From: Mucilaginibacter sp. JRF | Lineage (GTDB): Bacteria > Bacteroidota > Bacteroidia > Sphingobacteriales > Sphingobacteriaceae | Assembly: GCF_015223065.1 (NCBI RefSeq) | Contig: NZ_JADFBY010000003.1 | Coordinates: 1 to 64,000 of the forward strand | Direction: 5' to 3' | Length of the DNA: 64,000 bases | Shown: piece after piece, positions 54,197 to 63,661 of the stretch | Layout of the letters: each line of letters starts with the position of its first letter | Position numbering within the stretch: the first letter of the stretch is position 1 | The notes under the pieces: generated by a model | The model's input: the letters and a program-made list of their open reading frames with translations, nothing else | Database searches by the model: none | Told to the model about the DNA's origin: nothing | Program-made: the position numbers and the translations under genes

Positions 54197-55498
54197 ATGA
54201 GTAATATAGTAGCTATAGTAGGCAGGCCCAATGTTGGCAAGTCAACCCTTTACAACCGTTTAACAGAAACCCGCAAGGCCATTGTTGACGATTTTAGCGG
54301 CGTTACGCGCGACAGGCACTACGGTGTAGCTGAGTGGACCGACCGCACGTTCACCGTGATTGATACCGGTGGTTACGTAGCCCGGTCAGAAGATGTATTT
54401 GAAACCGCCATCCGCGAGCAGGTGGTTATAGCCATTGAGGAAGCCAGCGTTATCCTGTTCATGGTTGATGTTACCACCGGCATAACCGATCTGGATGATG
54501 AGATAGCCTCCCTGCTACGCAAGGGCAACAAGCCTGTATTTGTGGTGGTTAACAAGGTTGACAATACCATGCTACAGTCGGATGCTACCATATTCTACAG
54601 CCTTGGCCTGGGCGAGATCTACAACCTATCATCCATGACAGGTTCAGGCACCGGCGAATTGCTTGACGATGTGATAAAACACTTTGACGAGGAATTACCG
54701 GAGGAGAACGCACTGCCTAAATACGCCATAGTGGGCAGGCCTAACGTGGGTAAATCATCTATTATTAACGCGCTGCTTGGCCAGCAACGTAATATTGTTA
54801 CCCCGATAGCAGGCACCACGCGCGACTCTATCCATATACGCTACAACCAATACGGTCACGATTTTATGCTGATAGATACTGCCGGTTTGCGTAAAAAAAC
54901 CAAGGTTAAAGAGAATATCGAATTCTACTCGGTAATGCGTACCATCAAAGCGCTTGAGGAGGCCGATGTGGTTATACTGATGGTTGATGCTGTTGAAGGT
55001 TTGGAAGCACAGGATATCAACATTTTCCACCTGGCCGAAAAGAACAAGAAAGGCATCATGGTGGTAGTGAACAAGTGGGACCTGATCGAGAAGAACAGCA
55101 AAACCGTTAAGGTTTTTGAGGAACAGATAAAAGAAAAGATAGCGCCTTTTACTGATGTGCCTATCGTTTTCACTTCGGTTACCGAAAAGCAACGTGTATT
55201 AAAGGTGATAGATGTGGCTAATAAGGTTTACGAGAACCGCGCCCGCAAAATATCAACCTCAAAGCTGAATGATGTTATGCTGCCGATAATTGAGAACTAT
55301 CCGCCGCCGGCATTAAAAGGTAAACACGTTAAAATTAAGTATGCTACACAGATCAGTGGCACATCGCCCATGTTCGCGTTCTTTTGTAACCTGCCGCAAT
55401 ACATCAAAGAGCCTTACTATCGCTTTGTAGAGAACAAACTACGCGAGAACTTTGATTTCTCAGGCGCGCCAATCCAGGTTTGGTTCAGGCAGAAATAA
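54197..55498 (+). CDS. der: GTPase Der (EngA)
   Basis: A 433-residue tandem GTPase essential for 50S ribosome assembly. The first G domain has GRPNVGKST (9-17) with DTGGY, the second GRPNVGKSS near residue 180 with DTAGLRKK. The C-terminal KH-like domain ends in [11 protein letters not shown], typical of Der. It follows era with only the heptad repeat between. A strong bidirectional terminator follows. Confidence 0.97.
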   Translation: MSNIVAIVGRPNVGKSTLYNRLTETRKAIVDDFSGVTRDRHYGVAEWTDRTFTVIDTGGYVARSEDVFETAIREQVVIAIEEASVILFMVDVTTGITDLDDEIASLLRKGNKPVFVVVNKVDNTMLQSDATIFYSLGLGEIYNLSSMTGSGTGELLDDVIKHFDEELPEENALPKYAIVGRPNVGKSSIINALLGQQRNIVTPIAGTTRDSIHIRYNQYGHDFMLIDTAGLRKKTKVKENIEFYSVMRTIKALEEADVVILMVDAVEGLEAQDINIFHLAEKNKKGIMVVVNKWDLIEKNSKTVKVFEEQIKEKIAPFTDVPIVFTSVTEKQRVLKVIDVANKVYENRARKISTSKLNDVMLPIIENYPPPALKGKHVKIKYATQISGTSPMFAFFCNLPQYIKEPYYRFVENKLRENFDFSGAPIQVWFRQK

Positions 55499-55528
55499 TA
55501 TAAAAAATACTATTGTGATATAAAACGA

Positions 55529-55560
55529 GAAAGGGCGCTCAAATGAGCGCCCTTTCTTTA
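55529..55560. terminator. Bidirectional terminator between der and ispF
   Basis: GAAAGGGCGCTC (55529-55540) pairs perfectly with GAGCGCCCTTTC (55545-55556), loop AAAT. TTTA follows on the plus strand. Confidence 0.82.
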
Positions 55561-55579
55561 TGCTGTAATTTTTCTGAAT

Positions 55580-56062
55580 TTATATCTTTTCTATCAGGCA
55601 AACGGCGTAAGCGACTACACCTTCTTCGCGGCCAATAAAGCCAAGCTGTTCGTTAGTGGTGGCTTTGATGGATATGTCTTCCTCGCTGATGCCTGCCGCT
55701 TCGGCAATATTTTTTTGCATGACCGGTATATGTGGGTTTATTTTGGGTGCTTCAAGGCATACCATAGCGTCGATGTTACCTATCGTCCAACCCTTTTCGG
55801 CCAATAGTTTGATAACATGCTGTAACAGTACTAAGCTGCTGATACCTTTCCAGCGATCATCTTTGTTGGAGAAATGAAAACCTATATCGCGCAGATTAGC
55901 CGCGCCCAGTAGCGCATCGCAAATGGCATGCAGCATTACGTCGGCATCTGAGTGGCCGTACGCGCCCGAATGATGATCTAACTTTACTCCCCCTAAAACA
56001 AAGGGGTGATTTTCACGCAGCTGGTGAACATCAAACCCGAAACCTACACGTATTTTAGCCAC
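55580..56062 (-). CDS. ispF: 2-C-methyl-D-erythritol 2,4-cyclodiphosphate synthase
   Basis: A 160-residue zinc enzyme of the MEP isoprenoid pathway, forming MEcPP from CDP-ME-2-phosphate. Metal ligands are Asp11 and His13 (FDVHQ) and His45 (MLHAICDAL). The HSDADV loop and ATTNEQLGFIGR substrate segment are complete. Start is a GTG (56060-56062), 2 nt after the porV stop, so translation is coupled to porV. Confidence 0.96.
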   Translation of the reverse strand: MAKIRVGFGFDVHQLRENHPFVLGGVKLDHHSGAYGHSDADVMLHAICDALLGAANLRDIGFHFSNKDDRWKGISSLVLLQHVIKLLAEKGWTIGNIDAMVCLEAPKINPHIPVMQKNIAEAAGISEEDISIKATTNEQLGFIGREEGVVAYAVCLIEKI

Positions 56063-56064
56063 AA

Positions 56065-57216
56065 TTATTTTTTGCCGCCAAAGTTAGCAGATAATGTGAA
56101 ACGCAGGGTATTGGCCAGCGCGCTGTTTTGCTGATTGGCCGCCAGGTACGAAAAATCGAATGTAAAATCCTGATACTTGAAGCCTACACCCATGGTAAGA
56201 TATTTACGTCCGCCTTTTGAGGCAGCCTCGTAAAAATAACCTGTACGTAAAGCGAATTGTTGGTTATACCAATACTCCAAACCCGGTGATATGGTGATCT
56301 CCTTGATCTCCTCACTAAAACCTCCCGGCGCATCTGAGAATGATTGGAAGATACCTGCCGGCACCGATACATCATCGCCATTATTAATGCTGCCATCAGG
56401 GTTAACCGTGGTGGTTGGTACCAACAGCTTGTTAACATCAAAAGCGAAGGTAACCTGGTTGGTTTCATCTAAAAACCAGGTGTTGGCTATACCCAGCTTC
56501 ATGTTAGTAGGCAAAAAGTAACGGGGGCCGTTATCAGTATAACCTATTTTAGTACCGATGTTTGATATATTGGCACCAAACGCGAATATAGCATCCTTAC
56601 CGAACTGCTGCGTTGGGTTTTTATAGTACATGGAAACATCGGCCGCTACGGCATTGGCAGCACGCGCGGTTTGCGATGATCCCGAAACGAACGATATGTT
56701 TGATAGGTTAGAACGTATATAACGCAATGTTAAACCCAGCGACAAATTCTCGCCAAACTTACGCGCGAATGACCCATCCAGCGAGAACTCATTAGGCGTG
56801 TACGATCCCTGGCTTGTACCGCTTTCATCAGCCAAAGCGATGGAGCCGAGGTTGAAGTAACGCAGCGACAAACCCAAGCTGTTACGATCATCCAGCTTAT
56901 GGGCATAGCTCAGGTAAGCCAGGTTAACATCAGGCACTAATCGGCGCAGCCACGGGCTGTAGGATAGTGATAAAGTGTGGTTTTCTTCGAGGAAAGCCAG
57001 TTTTGACGGGTTCCAGTACGCCGCGTTCGCATCGGGCGAAATAGCTACCCCGGCATCACCCATAGCGCCTGAGCGCGAGTCGGGCGAAATGTTCAAAAAC
57101 GGCACCTCGGTACGTATGGCCGTTCCCGAGCTTCCGTTCAAATTGGTTTGCGCCATAGCAGCACCGGGCAGCATTATGGCCGCGTATATTGATGCTTTAA
57201 AAAAATCAAGCTTCAT
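56065..57216 (-). CDS. porV: Type IX secretion outer-membrane protein PorV (LptO)
   Basis: A 383-residue outer-membrane beta-barrel with an N-terminal signal peptide ending AAMAQ. The PorV phrase PFLNISPDSRSGAMGDAGVA lies at about 39-58, AAYWNPSKLAF follows, and the C-terminus is strand-rich (LANTLRFTLSANF). PorV shuttles T9SS cargo from the translocon to the attachment complex with PorU/Q/Z. It is divergent from gldJ, as in other members of the phylum, but porU, often in this cluster, is not in the window. TATATTTG at 57246-57253 on the minus strand is a possible -7 box. Confidence 0.9.
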   Translation of the reverse strand: MKLDFFKASIYAAIMLPGAAMAQTNLNGSSGTAIRTEVPFLNISPDSRSGAMGDAGVAISPDANAAYWNPSKLAFLEENHTLSLSYSPWLRRLVPDVNLAYLSYAHKLDDRNSLGLSLRYFNLGSIALADESGTSQGSYTPNEFSLDGSFARKFGENLSLGLTLRYIRSNLSNISFVSGSSQTARAANAVAADVSMYYKNPTQQFGKDAIFAFGANISNIGTKIGYTDNGPRYFLPTNMKLGIANTWFLDETNQVTFAFDVNKLLVPTTTVNPDGSINNGDDVSVPAGIFQSFSDAPGGFSEEIKEITISPGLEYWYNQQFALRTGYFYEAASKGGRKYLTMGVGFKYQDFTFDFSYLAANQQNSALANTLRFTLSANFGGKK

Positions 57217-57365
57217 TTAGCTGGTTGAGTAAGAGTTATACTCCAAATATATGAATTTAGATGACCGTCACATCTAATAAAACCACAATTGATGATTATG
57301 CATAATTATGTAACAAATTTCACCACATTTGCGTTAAAAAATCAGTAAACAAAACGCACCACACT

Positions 57366-57396
57366 ATTGTATTAAAGGTGGAAGTTGCTACTTTTA
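57366..57396 (+). promoter_or_regulatory. gldJ promoter
   Basis: ATTG (57366-57369), 19 nt, TACTTTTA (57389-57396; last base differs from TAnnTTTG). It lies inside a longer open frame and fixes the start at 57423. Confidence 0.6.
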
Positions 57397-57422
57397 CCAC
57401 TAATATATTGCTTGAAATAAAC

Positions 57423-59036
57423 ATGAAGATAACTTTTACAAGAACTGCTTTGGCGCTATTGATAGTTGGGATGGCCGTAACCGGCTGTTCTAAAAAACAG
57501 CGTTCGCAAAAAACAGGCCTTGTGTATAACGACAGATCTAACGGTGGTTATATGCGTTTCAGGCAAACGCACCCCAGTCCGGGGCCCGGGCTTGTGCCTA
57601 TTGAGGGCGGTACATTTGTAATGGGTGGCAGTGCCGATCAGGATATTACCTTTGATTATAATAACGTGCGCAGGCGTGTTACCGTACCATCTTTTTATAT
57701 GGACGAAACCGAGGTATCAAACCAGGATTGGCTTGATTACCTGCACTGGATCAATATCACTTTCCCTGATGATCGTGAAATGTACTACAACGCTACGCCT
57801 GATACACTGGTTTGGCGCAGGCCGTTATCATACAACGAACCTTACGTTGATAACTACTTAAGGCACCCTGCATTTCAGGATTACCCTGTAGTAGGTGTTA
57901 CCTGGGAGCAGGCGCAGGAGTATTGCGTTTGGCGTACCGACCGTACCAACGAGAACATTTTACGTGAAGGTGGTTACTTAGCCAACTGGAAAGATAATGC
58001 CGCACGTAAAGGCAAAGAGCCTTTCAATACCGATATTTATACCAACAACCAATACCGTGGTGAAGGCATCGATGGTAAAAAAATGATGCCCGATCTTAAC
58101 CCGAACGCTCAGGCCGGACAAGGCGGCAAAGCCGTTCGCCCGGTACGTATGGAAGATGGTATCATAAAACAAGGTTACCGCCTGCCATCAGAGGCTGAGT
58201 GGGAATACGCGGCGCTATCGCTTGTTGGTAATACCGAGTTTGAAAATATTAACGATGGCAAAATATACCCATGGAATGGCATGGGTGTACGCTCACCTAA
58301 AAAATCGACCCGTGGCTTAATGCTGGCCAACTTTAAACGTGGTGCTGGCGATAACGCCGGTGTTGGTGGTTACCTGAATGACAAGGCCGATATTACCGCG
58401 CCTGTACGTTCATACGAGCCTAACGATTTTGGCTTGTACAACATGGCCGGCAACGTAAACGAGTGGGTGGCTGATACCTATCGCCAAATGTCGTTCGAGG
58501 ATTTTGAGGACTTCAACCCTTTCCGTGGTAACGAATTCACAAACAAACGCATGGCCGACCCTGCTAAAGGTGTTTATGCGAAAGATAAATACGGTCGCCC
58601 TATAAAGGATGCCGCTAAAACAAATCGCAAAATGAAGTACAGCGAGTTTATTGCCACACAACAAGGCGGTGTTACACAAAACTCAACCGGCGATGTGCAG
58701 GCTCCTGCTTCAACAGATACTACAGGCATCAGAACAAATACTGTACCTGCCGCAATTGCAGGCAAGCCATACAATAACGATTTCCGCGGTTATGTTGATA
58801 CCGTTGATGCCAAGCTATACGGCACCACAACCTTGGTTAACAACCGCTCAAAGGTTTACAAAGGCGGCTCATGGAATGATATGGCCTACTGGTTAAATCC
58901 GGCCACCCGTCGTTTTATGGATCAGGATAACTCCAGCGCCGAAGTTGGTTTCCGCTGCGCCATGACGATGGTAGGTGCCCCCGAAATAAATCCACAAGGC
59001 AAACCCCACATCAGGGTTAAAAAGCCTTCAAGATAA
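57423..59036 (+). CDS. gldJ: Gliding motility / T9SS lipoprotein GldJ
   Basis: A 537-residue lipoprotein of the formylglycine-generating-enzyme (FGE) fold. From ATG 57423 the signal peptide ends in VTGC (lipid Cys near 22). FGE segments are PIEGGTFVMGG, DETEVSNQDW, GYRLPSEAEWEYAA, GNVNEWVADTY and KGGSWNDMAYWLNP. A Ser/Thr-rich insert lies near residues 405-460. GldJ is an outer-membrane ring component associated with the T9SS. Length (561 in Flavobacterium johnsoniae) and the porV neighbour favour GldJ over GldK. Confidence 0.85.
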   Translation: MKITFTRTALALLIVGMAVTGCSKKQRSQKTGLVYNDRSNGGYMRFRQTHPSPGPGLVPIEGGTFVMGGSADQDITFDYNNVRRRVTVPSFYMDETEVSNQDWLDYLHWINITFPDDREMYYNATPDTLVWRRPLSYNEPYVDNYLRHPAFQDYPVVGVTWEQAQEYCVWRTDRTNENILREGGYLANWKDNAARKGKEPFNTDIYTNNQYRGEGIDGKKMMPDLNPNAQAGQGGKAVRPVRMEDGIIKQGYRLPSEAEWEYAALSLVGNTEFENINDGKIYPWNGMGVRSPKKSTRGLMLANFKRGAGDNAGVGGYLNDKADITAPVRSYEPNDFGLYNMAGNVNEWVADTYRQMSFEDFEDFNPFRGNEFTNKRMADPAKGVYAKDKYGRPIKDAAKTNRKMKYSEFIATQQGGVTQNSTGDVQAPASTDTTGIRTNTVPAAIAGKPYNNDFRGYVDTVDAKLYGTTTLVNNRSKVYKGGSWNDMAYWLNPATRRFMDQDNSSAEVGFRCAMTMVGAPEINPQGKPHIRVKKPSR

Positions 59037-59050
59037 TATCTTACAGACAT

Positions 59051-59094
59051 AAAAAGGGAAAGCCGTGATCAGTTGATCGCGGCTTTCCCTTTTT
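59051..59094 (+). terminator. Strong terminator after gldJ
   Basis: 59051-59070 pairs with 59075-59094 (AAAAAGGGAAAGCCG with its complement, plus an inner GATC pair and one G-U), ending in five T. Confidence 0.92.
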
Positions 59095-59095
59095 A

Positions 59096-59627
59096 ATATA
59101 ATATCATCTATTTCAAACGAGCGTCGGCCTGGCAGAAAACCGGGCCAGGGAGTATGGCCTGTGGGTGGAAGGTTTTTTCTGCCTTGATGTTTGGTTACTT
59201 TGCATCTAAGGTAAAGTAACTGGGCTCTGCGCCCAAGAGCAGGCTGACGATGATAAAAGCACAACTTTTGAAATAAAGCATAAACATTCAATAAAGCAAA
59301 GTTCATTACCTGTCCTCAATTTCTTTTGAGCGATCAAAAGAAACAAAAATCGCCGGCTACGCCCTGCCCGGTGAAAGTTTCTGCTTTGGCAGAGCTTGTG
59401 CTACTCCGGGCATTTCTGATGCCGGTAAAAGAGGTTATTTACGGATTGTGCTTGGGTTTTATGGATAACATCAATTCCCTCCCCACGGGAGGGTTAGGGA
59501 GGGGTTTCGCAAATTATTACATTCTACAATCTTGTCATTCCGAACGAAGAAGAAATCTGCATGCGTTCAATAGCGTAGCTTCGATTTCTATAATAGAAGC
59601 AAATGCTGCCGATCACGGCCTCTATTT
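59096..59627. other. Repeat island, no gene
   Basis: About 530 nt holding several intergenic repeat types and no credible gene. GTTACTTT/AAAGTAAC hairpin at 59194-59220. TTTCTTTTG/CAAAAGAAA hairpin at 59320-59343. The G/C-rich repeat at 59475-59507. A GTCATTCCGAACGAAGA word at 59535-59551 with GAAATC/GATTTC arms (59554-59590 region). The two open frames across it (59028-59306 minus and 59326-59649 plus) look like repeat translation rather than genes. Confidence 0.7.
59475..59507. repeat. G/C-rich palindromic repeat, second copy
   Basis: CCCTCCCC followed by GGGAGGG and GGGAGGGG, the same layout as 2611-2643 with a different 3-nt centre. Confidence 0.75.
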
Positions 59628-60353
59628 TTATTCTGTTAAAGGATTATAATTTGTAAACCTTGTATATGAAGCATCCTCCATAATCTTCTTTTTAATTAGC
59701 TTTCGCCTTCCCAACTTATCCGTTTCGTATACGCTAACCTTGCCGTCTTCCTCGCAATCAACCCTTGCTATCTCCCTTAAACTATCCAACTCGATCTTTG
59801 CAAAAACAGTTGAGCAACTAACTCCGTAAAGGGCAAACGCGTCGATACAATTAAGGCCTGCATTATACTCCATATTAGGAAAGTCCTCTGAATTAGTAAT
59901 TGATATTAGCTTTTTGCTTTTATCGTCATAAATAAAAAGCCTACGTAGCTCATTTGCTCCCCTGCCTGCAGCATTTGATGTAACAGTAATATCATTAAGC
60001 TTATCATTACTAAAATCGGAAATATCCGGCTTCAAAGCTATCGCTGAATTGGTTTCAAAAAGATAATTATTTTGAAGGCTCCAGTTTACAGATTCTTTTT
60101 TATAGAACTTAACACTTAAATATATATCCTCTGAAATTTGGTATTTATTTATTTCGACCTTTGATCTTCCCTTCTCTCCAATACTGGCACTATCCACAAA
60201 CACTTCAAGAATCTCGGCTTTCTTATTTAGCGAATCTTTTATTGGTAATTTAGTCATATCGGTAACTTTTCCAACAGTATCAGCTACCTTTTTATCAGAG
60301 CTGCCCGAACACGAAGCAAACAGGAATAATAGTAATAAGATACAGGATTTCAT
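59628..60353 (-). CDS. Lipoprotein of unknown function
   Basis: A 241-residue protein with a lipobox LFASC (Cys15). A Lys/Ser linker follows, then a beta-rich region (ILEVFVDSASIG, DIYLSVKFYKKES, LRRLFIYDDKSKKLISI). Three further Cys lie in the second half (about 169, 180 and 200; CIDAFALYGVSC), unusual for this clade but with no motif I know. Last gene of the ppa-rsmE operon, 24 nt after the DUF4159 gene, and ending in the repeat island. Confidence 0.72.
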   Translation of the reverse strand: MKSCILLLLFLFASCSGSSDKKVADTVGKVTDMTKLPIKDSLNKKAEILEVFVDSASIGEKGRSKVEINKYQISEDIYLSVKFYKKESVNWSLQNNYLFETNSAIALKPDISDFSNDKLNDITVTSNAAGRGANELRRLFIYDDKSKKLISITNSEDFPNMEYNAGLNCIDAFALYGVSCSTVFAKIELDSLREIARVDCEEDGKVSVYETDKLGRRKLIKKKIMEDASYTRFTNYNPLTE

Positions 60354-60377
60354 GATTTAAAGGTAGAGAAATTACCC

Positions 60378-61040
60378 TTACCTCGTAAACACGTACTGCA
60401 TCAAATTAGCACCCATTTTAAGGGCCTTGAGGCGGGTTTCCTGGCTGTCGCCGGGGTAGGTGCCATAATCTTCCCAGCCGTTGCCTAAGTCGCTCTCGTA
60501 GGAGTAAAAACACACCAGTCTGCCTTTGTATATTAAACCGAAGGCCTGAGGGCGTTTGTCATCATGTTCGTGCACTTTGGGCAGACCGTTGGGCATATCG
60601 TACTTTTGGTGGAAAACGGGATGGTTAACCGGCAGCTCAACAAAGTCAAGTTCCGGGAATACCTTCTTCATTTGCGGACGGATAAATTTATCCAGCCCAT
60701 AGTTATCATCAATATGCAAAAAGCCGCCGCCTGTTAAATATTTGCGCAGATTTTGCGCTTCCTGTGCCGAGAAGATCACGTTTCCGTGGCCGGTCAGGAA
60801 TACAAAGGGATAATCAAATAGTTGCGAACTGCCTACCTCCACAATTTCTTCCTCAGCCTGAAAATTGGTTTTCAGGTTATCGTTACAAAACTTAATGAGG
60901 TTTTGCAGGGCCGTGCGGTCGCCGTACCAATCGCCGCCACCGTTGTACTTTACCCGCCCTATTTTGTACGTAGGCGCATTAAACCCGCTGAACAGCAAGA
61001 CCGCACTTATAATGGCCGACCAAAGCAATCCCTTTTTCAT
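60378..61040 (-). CDS. DUF4159 exported protein
   Basis: A 220-residue protein with an N-terminal signal sequence or anchor (about 5-20). The DUF4159 domain shows RVKYNGGGDWYGD, FLTGHGNVIFS, LTGGGFLHIDDNYG and a closing SDLGNGWEDYG. The fold is glutamine-amidotransferase-like without an obvious catalytic Cys. DUF4159 proteins in Bacteroidetes occur near MoxR/DUF58 gene sets, but here the gene overlaps rsmE by 4 nt (ATGA). Function unknown. Confidence 0.85.
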   Translation of the reverse strand: MKKGLLWSAIISAVLLFSGFNAPTYKIGRVKYNGGGDWYGDRTALQNLIKFCNDNLKTNFQAEEEIVEVGSSQLFDYPFVFLTGHGNVIFSAQEAQNLRKYLTGGGFLHIDDNYGLDKFIRPQMKKVFPELDFVELPVNHPVFHQKYDMPNGLPKVHEHDDKRPQAFGLIYKGRLVCFYSYESDLGNGWEDYGTYPGDSQETRLKALKMGANLMQYVFTR

Positions 61041-61747
61041 ATACGGTTTAAAAAGTTCACTTCAAAGCAAGCCTCTAATGCTGCTGTTTCGGTACGCAAG
61101 CGGCTTTCACCTAAAGTTATGGGTTTGTAACCGGCATTCAAAGCGGCAACCACTTCACTGTCGGTAAAATCGCCCTCGGGACCAATGAGCATGGTACTGG
61201 GGCCTCCGGGGGTTAAAACCGACTTTAATGCCTCTTTATCGCCGGGGCCGCAATGGGCTATAAAACCCTGACCGTTTAATCCAGCAGTTATAAACTTATT
61301 GAAAGCCACAGGCTCGTTCAATACCGGGTGATATGCTTTAATGGATTGTTTTACCGCCGAGGTGATGATACGATTCAGGCGATCAACACGGGCTTCCTTA
61401 CGTTCGGAGCGCTGGCAGATAACGAGCGATATCTCATCAATGCCTATCTCGGTGGCTTTTTCAAGAAACCACTCCAAACGCTCAATATTTTTTGTGGGCG
61501 CTACCGCGATGTGCAGGTAATGGTTGCGCTGCTGATAGCTTTCAGTTACCGATGTTATATCCAGTATGGTACGCTTGGGGTGGGCATCCTTAATGCGGGC
61601 AATATAAAAACCGCCGCGGCCATCAATAAGCTGCACTTCATCGCCAACATTAAGGCGCAATACGCGCACACAATGTTTGCTTTCCTCCTCGTTTAAAAAG
61701 TATTGCTGTACCGAAGGCTCAATATCGGGTGTATAGAACAGATGCAT
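61037..61747 (-). CDS. rsmE: 16S rRNA (uracil1498-N3)-methyltransferase
   Basis: A 236-residue SPOUT-class methyltransferase acting on 16S rRNA U1498 with SAM. The N-terminal PUA-like domain has HCVRVLRLNVGDEV, and the SPOUT knot shows MLIGPEGDFTDSEV and ITLGESRLRTETA, the SAM-binding trefoil. Length is normal. It overlaps the DUF4159 gene by 4 nt and follows the CorC-like gene by 9 nt. Confidence 0.95.
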   Translation of the reverse strand: MHLFYTPDIEPSVQQYFLNEEESKHCVRVLRLNVGDEVQLIDGRGGFYIARIKDAHPKRTILDITSVTESYQQRNHYLHIAVAPTKNIERLEWFLEKATEIGIDEISLVICQRSERKEARVDRLNRIITSAVKQSIKAYHPVLNEPVAFNKFITAGLNGQGFIAHCGPGDKEALKSVLTPGGPSTMLIGPEGDFTDSEVVAALNAGYKPITLGESRLRTETAALEACFEVNFLNRI

Positions 61748-61756
61748 AGATGCAAA

Positions 61757-63103
61757 TTAATGCAAATCTACGGTATCTTCATCATTTATCAGCAGTTCGA
61801 GTTTTACGGCCTCAATGTTTTGGTCTGATTTTTTGAGTACGGTGATGTTATATCCGTTAGCTTCCTTTTGCTCGCCAACGTCAGGTATCTTACCAAACAG
61901 ATCGCCCAGCCAACCCGAAACGGTATCATAATCGCCATCCTCAGGCAGATCGTGCGGCAGGTGCTCGTTAACATCGTAAATAGAAGCCAGCGCGTTCACA
62001 ATAAACTCACGCTCGTTCACTTCCTCTACAATAGGTTTTTCCTCGTCGTATTCGTCCTGTATCTCACCTACCAGTTCCTCAACAATATCTTCAAGGGTAA
62101 CCATACCGGCGGTGCCGCCAAACTCATCAAGCACAATAGCTATCTGTATGCGTTTTTGCTGCAACTCAGCCATCAGATCGTTGATCTTTTTGGTTTCAGG
62201 CACAAAGTATGGTTTACGGATAATGTCCTTCAGGTTGATCTCCTCGCCTTTTACCATTAACGGCAGGATGTCCTTAGTATGCACAATGCCTACTATCTTA
62301 TCAATAACCTCCTCATAAACCGGCATACGCGAGTAGCCTTCTTCGATCAGTGTTTCGAGCAACTCCTGTTTACCGGTATCAATATCAATACCCGATATTT
62401 TGGTACGCGGCACCATGATGTTTTTCACTACGCGCTCGTTAAACTCAAACACGTTCTGTATCAGTTCGTGCTCGTTACTATCCAGCGCGCCGCTTTCCTT
62501 ACCTTGTTCAAGCAGGTATTGCAATTCTTCGGAGCTGTGGTGGCTTTCAGAACCATGTACGCTGATCACGCCAAAAGTTCGCAATATAAAATTGGCGAAG
62601 CCATTAAGCGCCCAAATAAACGGCCTGAATACTACAAAGAACACCCGCAACGGCACCGAAACGGCCATTACCGTGCGTATTGATTTTTGAATAGCTATTG
62701 ATTTTGGCGCAAGCTCGCCGAATACGATGTGCATCACCGTAATAAACAGGAACGCTACCACGTGGCTGGCATTAATTGCCCAGCCGGAGTTGATAACCAC
62801 GCCAAGGGCCGAGAACAGCTTTAGCATGAGTGTGGTTACCACTTCTTCGCCCGCCCAGCCTAAACCAAGCGATGCAAGAGTGATACCCAGCTGTGTGGCA
62901 GCCAGGTATCCATCTAAATTATGCATTATGCCACGGGCCACCTTCGCGGTTTGACTGCCCGATTTGGCTTTAATTTCTATTTGCGAGCCGCGAACCCTCA
63001 CCATTGCAAATTCGGCTGCAACAAAGAAACCGTTGAGCAATACCAAAAAGAAGGTAAGGAATATCTGAAAACCGCTTATGTGTAGTTCGAGTCCGGGGTC
63101 CAT
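61757..63103 (-). CDS. CNNM/CorC-family (HlyC/CorC) membrane protein
   Basis: A 448-residue protein: DUF21/CNNM transmembrane domain (about 10-200, four helices, with FFVAAEFAMVRVRGSQIE early), then two CBS repeats at about 215-335. The C-terminal CorC_HlyC domain contains LDEFGGTAGMVTLEDIVEELVG split near 335-356. These act as magnesium exporters or regulators; the gliding protein GldE belongs to the same superfamily. It sits 7 nt after ppa in an operon. Confidence 0.9.
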   Translation of the reverse strand: MDPGLELHISGFQIFLTFFLVLLNGFFVAAEFAMVRVRGSQIEIKAKSGSQTAKVARGIMHNLDGYLAATQLGITLASLGLGWAGEEVVTTLMLKLFSALGVVINSGWAINASHVVAFLFITVMHIVFGELAPKSIAIQKSIRTVMAVSVPLRVFFVVFRPFIWALNGFANFILRTFGVISVHGSESHHSSEELQYLLEQGKESGALDSNEHELIQNVFEFNERVVKNIMVPRTKISGIDIDTGKQELLETLIEEGYSRMPVYEEVIDKIVGIVHTKDILPLMVKGEEINLKDIIRKPYFVPETKKINDLMAELQQKRIQIAIVLDEFGGTAGMVTLEDIVEELVGEIQDEYDEEKPIVEEVNEREFIVNALASIYDVNEHLPHDLPEDGDYDTVSGWLGDLFGKIPDVGEQKEANGYNITVLKKSDQNIEAVKLELLINDEDTVDLH

Positions 63104-63110
63104 GTATTAA

Positions 63111-63656
63111 TTATTGGTAAACGGGAAAGGTAGTTTGATAAAGCTCAAGGCTTTCTTCAATTACCTTGTGTGCGTAACTTACGCCAAGCCACTTTTCAAT
63201 GGTTACGTTTTTGCCTTCAAGGGTTTTGTAATCCTGGAAGAAACGAACAATCTCTTTCATGGTATGCGGCGGAAGCTCAGCAATGTCATTAATGTAGTTA
63301 ACAGACATGTCATTCTTGGCAACGGCAATAATCTTGTCGTCCTGCTCACCACCATCAACCATGTGCATAACGCCTATTACTTTAGCCTCGATGATAGACA
63401 TCGGGTAAACGTCAACTGAGCAAAGTACCAGAATGTCAAGCGGATCTTTATCATCGCAATAAGTTTGCGGGATAAAGCCGTAATTGGCCGGGTACATTAC
63501 TGATGAAAAAAGCACACGGTCAAGCTTTAACAAACCTGAGTCTTTATCTATCTCGTATTTTGCTTTCGAGCCTTTAGGGATCTCGATGATCGCGTTTACT
63601 GTTTCCGGAACATTTTTACCAGGTGATACCTGATGCCATGGGTGCTGAGTACTCAT
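63111..63656 (-). CDS. ppa: Inorganic pyrophosphatase, family I
   Basis: A 181-residue soluble pyrophosphatase. The signature [11 protein letters not shown] carries the metal-binding Asp residues, [15 protein letters not shown] is the N-terminal active-site Lys/Glu region, and [14 protein letters not shown] and the VTIEKW region complete the site. It drives biosynthetic reactions by removing PPi. Between a DedA-like gene (5 nt upstream) and the CorC-like gene (7 nt downstream). Confidence 0.96.
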   Translation of the reverse strand: MSTQHPWHQVSPGKNVPETVNAIIEIPKGSKAKYEIDKDSGLLKLDRVLFSSVMYPANYGFIPQTYCDDKDPLDILVLCSVDVYPMSIIEAKVIGVMHMVDGGEQDDKIIAVAKNDMSVNYINDIAELPPHTMKEIVRFFQDYKTLEGKNVTIEKWLGVSYAHKVIEESLELYQTTFPVYQ

Positions 63657-63661
63657 TTATC

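Noticed and set aside
59326-59649. 107-residue plus-strand ORF and 92-residue minus-strand ORF (59028-59306) as genes
   Set aside because: Both run through several interspersed repeats and hairpins, have low-complexity composition, and one crosses the gldJ terminator.
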